This document shows, one piece after another, positions 6,029 through 10,796 of a stretch of 10,796 nucleotides of DNA. The DNA lies in the NCBI GenBank assembly GCA_018657655.1, contig JABHWQ010000532.1, forward strand, positions 1 to 10,796, in the 5' to 3' direction. Position 1 is the first letter of the stretch; the number at the start of each line of letters is the position of its first letter. Origin of the DNA: Chloroflexota bacterium (GTDB taxonomy: Bacteria; Chloroflexota; Dehalococcoidia; SZUA-161; SpSt-899). The translations under genes and the position numbers were made by a program. The notes under the pieces are model-generated. The model had not been told where the DNA came from. It made no database searches and saw only the letters and a list, made by a program, of their open reading frames with translations.

Positions 6029-8959
6029 TCAGTTAAGTTTAAATACAGCTACAGCTTCCTGTAACTCAGCGGACATTTCTCTAAGTGATTGAGAAGAGGC
6101 GACAATTTCTTGTACTTGAGCGCCCATCTCCTCAGCGGAGGCAGACACTTCCTCGGTTGCCGCGCTGTTCTCTTCGGCTATACCGGCAATATTCTCGACG
6201 GAATTACTCACTTCTTCACTAGTGGAAGCCATTTGCTGAGACGCAGCAGAGTTTTGCTCGGTGATACTGCCAACATTCTCAATAACTGTCACCAACTCGT
6301 TGGCGGAAGCGCTTACCTGCTGAGATCCTGCCGATATTTGCTCAATTTGCTGGCTGACGTCATTCGATGCCTTCAGAATACCTTCAAGGGATTCGCCAGC
6401 TTCAGTAGCAAGCTGATAACCGGTCTGGACTTCACGGGCACCCTCTTCCATAGCCTTAACTGCTTCGGAAACACCCTTTTGAATATTCCCGATTAAGTCG
6501 GCAATCTCCTTGGTGGCTGAGGCTGTTCTTTCGGCAAGTTTCCTCACTTCATCGGAAACTACAGCAAATCCTCTGCCATGCTCCCCTGCTAGAGCCGCCT
6601 CAATGGCTGCATTCAGAGCCAGGAGGTTTGTCTGAGCAGCAATATCATCGATCACTGCCACGATCTTACCGATCTCGTCGGACTGTTGGCCAAGGTCGGT
6701 TACCTTGGAGGCCGCAATATCTACAGTGGACGTTATCTTTTCCATTCCTTCTACAGTCTGTTTTGCTTTGTCTGCGCCGCTATGGGCAGCTTCAGTTGCT
6801 GCTCTGGAACCATCTGCGGCCGCTGCTGCGTTCTCTGCCATCTGATCGGTAGACTGTGAAACCTCATTGATAGCAGCAGATGCTTTTGCAACTCCTTCAG
6901 ATTGCTGTTGCGATCCTGTTGCTACCTGCTCGATAACACTTGTCAGTTGCTGCATTTGCGAAGCTGTTTGCTGCGCGCTTGAGGCCTGATCTCCGGCGCC
7001 TGTGGCCATATCCTGACTAGTGCTGGCTACCTGTTGGGTTGCCTCACCGGCCTGATTAGCTGCTGAAGCCAACTGGTCGCTTGATTCAGCCAGAGCATCC
7101 GCACTTTCTTTGATCTTTCCTACCAGTCCTGTCAGACTGTCAATGGCAGTATTGACAGCGTTCTTCATGTTGGCAAGGTCACCCTTGTAGTCTCCTACCA
7201 CCCTGGATCTCAGATCATTGTTTGATAACTGTGTCATCACCTCGATGGACTCGCTAACCGGCTGTACAATTGCATCCAGCGTGTCATTGATTCCTTTGAT
7301 TACGTTTTTGAACCCAACAATGGTGTACTTTTCTGTATCTCCACGTTGATCAAGCTGACCTGCGAGTGTAGCCTTCACAAGAGTTTCAACATCGGCTACG
7401 GCCTGGTTTTCTTCGGCTATGTTGATCACGTATTCAAGCCCGCCAATTATATTGCCAGCGGCGTCTTTGATAGGCGCGCCGGTGTAGCGTATGGGTAGAT
7501 CACCTGAAGGTAGTGATGCTATCGTGTCGCTGGTGAACGTGCTGTCTTGCTGCATGGCTCTGGCTGTTCGGCATTCCTCGGTGTTGCAATGCGGAGTATT
7601 GAATAAACTGAAACATTTTTCCCCAATACACTCATCCACTGTTCTGCCCGCAGCGTTTGCACTGGCTGGATTCATGAACTTGATGGTCATGTCCCTATCC
7701 ACCACCAAAACCGGGGTGGGAACCTCGTTGAGGTAGGTAACCTTTTCCTGGGCATCATCCATGGCTTTTTTGGTATCGGTGATGTTTACCACAAATTCCA
7801 GTGCCCCGGTGATGTTGCCCTCTGTGTCCTTGATCGGTGCTCCGGAGTACTCAATGGGAATGTTCAATCCGGAAGGATCGACTATCGTTTGCTCGGTAAA
7901 GATGCCGTCTTTGGTCATTGCCTGGTTGCAGGCACATTGGTCCGTATGACAATGAGATGTTTTGAACAGGTCATAGCACTTCGTGCCAATGACGTCTTCA
8001 GGTGTCAGCCCGGCCACGCCGGCACCCGCTGGGTTCATGTAGTTAATGGTGAAGTCTCTATCGATGGTCATCACCGGGGTGGGTATATCGTTGAGATAAC
8101 TCACCTTCTCATTGGCATTATCCATAGCCGCCTTGATCTCAGTTTTCTGCCTGGTGATGTCAGTGGCGTATTTAACGACTTTGAAAGGTTTACCGTTAAG
8201 GTCTTTGATAGGTGTATACGAAGCTTGAATCCAAACCTCCTTACCACCTTTTCCGAAGCGCTTGAACTCGCCTACCTGGGCTTGGCCCTGGTTGAGCGCC
8301 TCCCAGAACTGCTGGTACTCAGCGCTCGCTTTGTAGTTTGGCTCCACGAACATGCTATGATGCTGATCTTTGATTTCATCGAGGGAGTATCCCAGCGTGT
8401 TCAGGAAATTGTCATTTGCCGTGATGATCGTGCCGTCCAGGTTGAACTGGATTACTGCCTGCGAAGTACTGATACCATCGATCTGGCCCTGATAGTCGGC
8501 GTTTTTGAGCTTCTGCCCGGTGACGTCGGTGGCGTATTTAACGACTTTGAAGGGCTTACCGTTGAGGTCTTTGATGGACGTGTACGAGGCTTGAATCCAG
8601 ACCTCCTTGCCACCCTTGCCGATGCGCTTAAACTCGCCTACCTGGGCTTGGCCTTGGTTGAGCGCCTCCCAGAACTGCTGGTACTCGGCGCTCGCTTTGT
8701 AGTTTGGCTCCACGAACATGCTGTGATGCTGACCTTCGATCTCATCGAGGGAGTATCCCAGTGTGTTCAGGAAGTTGTCGTTGGCCGTGATGATAGTACC
8801 GTCTAGATTGAACTGGATCACCGCCTGCGAGGCGCTGATGCCCTCGATCTGGCCCTGATAGTCGGCCAGTTGTTGCTGAACCGTTTTGAGTTCTTCCTGA
8901 CACTTCTTATTGGCCATTGACGCGTCCGTATCCGTTACAGGTTTCTGTTTTTGTACCAC
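6029..8959 (-). CDS. Soluble methyl-accepting chemotaxis protein with four PAS domains
   Basis: A 976-residue chemoreceptor with no hydrophobic segment long enough to span a membrane, hence probably cytoplasmic. PAS1 (about 34-150) and PAS2 (156-272) are BdlA-like, 109 of 117 residues identical. PAS3 (about 283-397) and PAS4 (404-515) are a second related pair, each opening with YLN, a PTPV motif and MNPA, and each with a CX8CX4C motif (Cys328/337/342 and Cys449/458/463). HAMP-like helices follow at about 518-610, then a long signalling coiled coil with the hairpin tip IAAQTNLLALNAAIEAA (about 773-789) and EHGRGFAVVSDEVRKLAER. The tip has Leu790 where most receptors have Arg. There is no CheR-binding pentapeptide at the end (AVFKLN). 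It starts at a GTG with AAGGAGG 5 bases upstream; a later ATG at residue 15 is less well supported. Ligands are unknown; the PAS domains suggest redox, oxygen or small-molecule sensing. It presumably signals through the adjacent cheW. Confidence 0.95.
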   Translation of the reverse strand: MVQKQKPVTDTDASMANKKCQEELKTVQQQLADYQGQIEGISASQAVIQFNLDGTIITANDNFLNTLGYSLDEIEGQHHSMFVEPNYKASAEYQQFWEALNQGQAQVGEFKRIGKGGKEVWIQASYTSIKDLNGKPFKVVKYATDVTGQKLKNADYQGQIDGISTSQAVIQFNLDGTIITANDNFLNTLGYSLDEIKDQHHSMFVEPNYKASAEYQQFWEALNQGQAQVGEFKRFGKGGKEVWIQASYTPIKDLNGKPFKVVKYATDITRQKTEIKAAMDNANEKVSYLNDIPTPVMTIDRDFTINYMNPAGAGVAGLTPEDVIGTKCYDLFKTSHCHTDQCACNQAMTKDGIFTEQTIVDPSGLNIPIEYSGAPIKDTEGNITGALEFVVNITDTKKAMDDAQEKVTYLNEVPTPVLVVDRDMTIKFMNPASANAAGRTVDECIGEKCFSLFNTPHCNTEECRTARAMQQDSTFTSDTIASLPSGDLPIRYTGAPIKDAAGNIIGGLEYVINIAEENQAVADVETLVKATLAGQLDQRGDTEKYTIVGFKNVIKGINDTLDAIVQPVSESIEVMTQLSNNDLRSRVVGDYKGDLANMKNAVNTAIDSLTGLVGKIKESADALAESSDQLASAANQAGEATQQVASTSQDMATGAGDQASSAQQTASQMQQLTSVIEQVATGSQQQSEGVAKASAAINEVSQSTDQMAENAAAAADGSRAATEAAHSGADKAKQTVEGMEKITSTVDIAASKVTDLGQQSDEIGKIVAVIDDIAAQTNLLALNAAIEAALAGEHGRGFAVVSDEVRKLAERTASATKEIADLIGNIQKGVSEAVKAMEEGAREVQTGYQLATEAGESLEGILKASNDVSQQIEQISAGSQQVSASANELVTVIENVGSITEQNSAASQQMASTSEEVSNSVENIAGIAEENSAATEEVSASAEEMGAQVQEIVASSQSLREMSAELQEAVAVFKLN
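8148..8866 (-). repeat. Tandem 366-bp-period duplication encoding PAS1 and PAS2
   Basis: Two similar segments, about 8148-8500 and 8514-8866, lie head to tail with a shift of 366 bases (122 codons) inside the chemoreceptor gene. The encoded domains differ at 8 of 117 positions, and the DNA differs mostly at third codon positions. The frame is kept across the junction. Confidence 0.9.
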
Positions 8960-9063
8960 AGTATCCTCCTTGCCTTTGGTGTATTGTTTTTGTCTCCAGT
9001 CTCAAAAGGGCAAATCACTTGATCAGAATTCTACTCGCGTTGCATACACGGACACCTCCCCAC

Positions 9064-9273
9064 TCATTTCAGAAATTCTATCCTTGCAGCCTCGGCTGTA
9101 ACATTCTGTACATCGTCATCCGTAAATAGCCGCCAACAGTTCCTGTCTCTGGATACATTGCATCTAATGACACCTTCCTTAAGCCAGCGGAAAAGGGTAC
9201 TTCTGCTTATGTTTGCCATTTGACAAGCCTCGGTGGTTCTATAGTAGGTTTTACTATCTACAATCATAGGCAT
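9064..9273 (-). CDS. Small MerR/excisionase-type helix-turn-helix protein
   Basis: From the ATG at 9273 this is a 69-residue protein consisting almost only of a winged helix-turn-helix of the MerR/excisionase type. The helix pair reads TTEACQMANISRSTLFRWLKEG, and the wing carries RDRNCWRLFTDDDV. It has no effector domain. In-frame ATGs at 9408 and 9300 would make it 114 or 78 residues. The first has no ribosome binding site and would start upstream of the likely promoter; the second has no Shine-Dalgarno. The 9273 start has GGAGG 11 bases upstream, a little far. It lies 104 bases before the chemoreceptor GTG in the same direction, so it may regulate that gene or its own transcript, but the target is unknown. 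A free-standing Xis-like role is not supported, since no integrase is nearby. Confidence 0.75.
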   Translation of the reverse strand: MPMIVDSKTYYRTTEACQMANISRSTLFRWLKEGVIRCNVSRDRNCWRLFTDDDVQNVTAEAARIEFLK

Positions 9274-9321
9274 GGGGATGACAGCCTCCGTTGGATTCAT
9301 TTCATATGAAAAAACGACGCC

Positions 9322-9348
9322 ATTGTATAGCGTTATCCTTTTGCTCAA
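9322..9348 (-). promoter_or_regulatory. Candidate promoter of the helix-turn-helix gene
   Basis: The minus strand has TACAAT (9322-9327) preceded by TTGAGC (9343-9348) with 15 bases between them, slightly short. The transcript would start near 9315, which leaves room for the GGAGG and the ATG at 9273 but excludes the ATG at 9408. Confidence 0.35.
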
Positions 9349-9471
9349 AAAAGTAATTTGCTTTAATGGGTGGGCATGGCAAATCTCTAATAAGCTTGGC
9401 CTCAACATTTATCGTTTCAAGTTCGCTTTTTGCAAATAATCCTCTCATTTTTATTGAACATGGTTCGCGGA

Positions 9472-9518
9472 CTCTTCTGAGGGAGGGAAGAAGCGGCCCC
9501 TCCCTCCCTGAAAAAGAG
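9472..9518. repeat. Intergenic hairpin with purine/pyrimidine arms
   Basis: AGGGAGGGA (9480-9488) and TCCCTCCCT (9501-9509) are exact reverse complements around a 12-base loop. A second outer stem, CTCTT (9472-9476) with AAGAG (9514-9518), flanks it. Neither strand has a T-run directly after the stem, so termination is not evident. Confidence 0.5.
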
Positions 9519-9756
9519 ATCTCTGGCTACAAAGAAGCTCTTGATTTAAATAGACCGGTATCGTCGTCAATAGGGGGATTTTGTTGGCTCAAATACCGTT
9601 TACATATCCAGAGTGTTAGTAGGATACATGGATCACGTTACGATAACGCTACGACGAGAGGTGCAAACATTACAAAACCATAAAAGTTTGGCCTAAATTC
9701 ATCGCATCCTTAATCTCTATGTCGGATTGAATTCCCCGCAGCTTGTTGCGTTGGTT

Positions 9757-9816
9757 TCATTCTCGCGAAGGCAAGGATCTAGGTTCCACATAAGCTTTTT
9801 GGGCTTTCCGGAATGA
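9757..9816. repeat. Degenerate REP-like palindromic element
   Basis: The left end TCATTCTCGCGAAGGC (from 9757) and the right end GGGCTTTCCGGAATGA (to 9816) form an imperfect inverted repeat with exact terminal arms TCATTC/GAATGA. They resemble the common intergenic family with ends like TCATTCCCGCGAA and GGGAATGA. Just before it, CCCCGCAGCTTGTTGCG (from about 9734) looks like a decayed half of another common palindrome. The family assignment is from memory of such repeats, not a search. Confidence 0.35.
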
Positions 9817-9860
9817 CATACAAAGACCTATTGCTTGTGGTGTGGTGGTTCATTGAAGCG

Positions 9861-9903
9861 AGGGGAGAAAAAGAAAAGCGTCTTTCTTTTGGAAAGACGC
9901 TTT
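9861..9903 (-). terminator. Rho-independent terminator of the response-regulator operon
   Basis: AAAGCGTCTTTC (9875-9886) and GAAAGACGCTTT (9892-9903) form a perfect 12-bp stem with a 5-base loop. Read on the minus strand the stem is followed by TCTTTTTCTCCCC, a T-rich tail. It lies 32 bases past the response-regulator stop. The stem ends in AAA/TTT, so weak bidirectional activity is possible. Confidence 0.85.
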
Positions 9904-9934
9904 AAAGCATTATCTGTCTGCAGGAAGTATAGGC

Positions 9935-10642
9935 CTATTTAGAACTGGACTCCTTTTCTATTGTATACCCCATATCGTGCTTTGTTAGAATGAACATGGG
10001 GTTTTTGCTATCTTCTCCCAGTTTCTGTCTTAGGCGTGTGATATTCACTCGAAGCATTTCATGCTCGCCAACGTAATCATCTCCCCATACTTTTTCCAGT
10101 ATCTGGTCAGGCGTGAGTACACGACCAGCATTTATTGCCAGATATGATAGCAATCTGTATTCCGTAGCAGTCAGATCCAACTCTTGGCTGTTTAAAGTGG
10201 CCTTATGTGAGGTGTAAACTATTTCAAGACCATCACGTGAGAATGTTTCTCTCTTGCGCTCCTCCCAGCGTTTGGCACGACGTAGTGTTGCTCTTACCCG
10301 TGCTGCCAATTCCTTTGAAGAAAAGGGCTTGGCTATATAATCATCGGCGCCAGCATCCAATCCCAGGACTTTCTCTTCGTCATCATCCATTGCAGTTACC
10401 ATGATTATCGGCACCGGAGAAAACTCTCGGATGCGCTTGCACACAGTGAGTCCGTCCATACCGGGCATCATTATATCCAGCAGTATAAGGTCAGGGGTGT
10501 TTTCGTCAAGGAAGTTGAGAGCAGACTGGCCATCAGCAGACTTCTGCACATCGTAGCCCTCTAACTCAAGTACGCGTCGCATCACCCGTAACATGCGCAC
10601 GTCGTCATCAACTACCAGGATACGCGTTTTCTTGGCTGACAT
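9935..10642 (-). CDS. OmpR/PhoB-family DNA-binding response regulator
   Basis: This 235-residue protein has an N-terminal receiver domain and a C-terminal winged helix. The receiver has the acidic pair Asp12/Asp13, phosphoacceptor Asp56 in LLDIMMPGMDG, Thr83 in MVTAM and Lys105 in IAKPF, all the residues needed for phosphorylation. The effector domain (about 132-230) has LTATEYRLLSYLAINAGRVL, then EHEMLRVNITRLRQKLGED and the GYTIE end strand. It should bind promoter DNA as a dimer when phosphorylated by a histidine kinase, which is not visible in the window. Its target genes are unknown. The ATG at 10642 has a weak AAAGAG upstream. It starts 14 bases after the stop of another receiver-domain protein, so the two are an operon, and it is followed by a strong terminator. 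Confidence 0.95.
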   Translation of the reverse strand: MSAKKTRILVVDDDVRMLRVMRRVLELEGYDVQKSADGQSALNFLDENTPDLILLDIMMPGMDGLTVCKRIREFSPVPIIMVTAMDDDEEKVLGLDAGADDYIAKPFSSKELAARVRATLRRAKRWEERKRETFSRDGLEIVYTSHKATLNSQELDLTATEYRLLSYLAINAGRVLTPDQILEKVWGDDYVGEHEMLRVNITRLRQKLGEDSKNPMFILTKHDMGYTIEKESSSK

Positions 10643-10656
10643 ATAGGTACTCTTTT

Positions 10657-10796
10657 TCAGTTGGGGAGGAGTTTTTTAACCGTATCTCGTAATTCGCCAG
10701 CAGTTAGCGGTTTTAAAAGGAAATCGGCAGCTCCCATCTCAACTGCTTTGTCTTGATTCGCCTGCTCAACTGCGGCACTGAACACAACTATGGGAA
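10657..10796 (-). CDS. Response-regulator receiver domain (C-terminal end only)
   Basis: The last 45 codons of a gene that enters from the right edge. PIVVFSA fits the fourth receiver strand with its conserved Ser/Thr position, and MGAADFLLKPLTAGEL is the fifth-strand region with the invariant Lys. The protein stops (TGA at 10659-10657) soon after the last helix, so there is no DNA-binding domain after this receiver. It could be a single-domain receiver of CheY type or the C-terminal receiver of a hybrid kinase; the missing N-terminus would decide. Confidence 0.85.
   Translation of the reverse strand, partial: PIVVFSAAVEQANQDKAVEMGAADFLLKPLTAGELRDTVKKLLPN

Larger units (their letters stand above)
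9349..9860. other. Long intergenic stretch without a convincing gene
   Basis: About 510 bases lie between the helix-turn-helix gene and the terminator of the response-regulator operon. A plus-strand frame (9366-9683) has no recognisable domain and runs antisense to the helix-turn-helix gene's upstream region, so it is not called. The stretch holds a hairpin (9472-9518) and decayed REP-like palindromes (about 9721-9816). I see nothing in 9541-9720. Confidence 0.5.

Noticed and set aside
7889..8806. Plus-strand frame of 305 codons
   Set aside because: It lies opposite the PAS1-PAS3 region of the receptor. Its internal repetition only mirrors the PAS duplication on the other strand.
9366..9683. 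Plus-strand frame of 105 codons starting with ATG
   Set aside because: It has no recognisable domain, runs against all neighbours, crosses a hairpin, and has a biased, low-conservation look. Not called as a gene.

Overview
The window looks like a bacterial chromosomal segment in which every gene I can support is on the minus strand, so transcription runs from high to low coordinates. Base composition is moderate, and core genes (gatB, secG, yajC, a SAM hydrolase, a UbiA-type prenyltransferase) sit beside signalling genes. The style of GatB, the SAM hydrolase, the OmpR-type regulator and the small MerR-like DNA-binding protein suggests a Dehalococcoidia-like Chloroflexi bacterium, probably a sediment or groundwater lineage. 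This is an inference from family resemblance only. I see no rRNA, tRNA, CRISPR array, intact insertion sequence or phage gene.

Layout in transcription order. (1) 10796-9861: the tail of a receiver-domain protein, then 14 bases later a complete OmpR/PhoB-family response regulator, closed by a strong Rho-independent terminator (12-bp stem plus T-rich tail). (2) 9860-9274: about 590 bases without a convincing gene, holding decayed REP-like palindromes, a 9-bp stem hairpin and a candidate promoter. (3) 9273-5232: a small MerR/excisionase-type DNA-binding protein, a 976-residue soluble methyl-accepting chemotaxis protein with four PAS domains, and a CheW adaptor. CheW is preceded by a GC-rich hairpin that buries an alternative Shine-Dalgarno. 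(4) 5231-4879: non-coding, with a perfect 11-bp inverted repeat and the gatB promoter. (5) 4878-1: a housekeeping run of gatB, secG (4-base overlap), SAM hydrolase, UbiA-type prenyltransferase, yajC and a YihY/BrkB-type membrane protein cut by the window edge.

The chemoreceptor and CheW form a plausible cytoplasmic sensing unit, but no CheA is visible here. A kinase would have to lie elsewhere, for instance near the two response regulators at the right edge. The most notable points are the near-identical tandem PAS duplication, the shared CX8CX4C signature in the third and fourth PAS domains, a leucine in place of the usual arginine at the receptor signalling tip, and the cheW leader with two in-frame starts. 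Nothing here amounts to a clearly new multi-gene system. Several track-style long reading frames have misleading starts, which are corrected in the feature entries.
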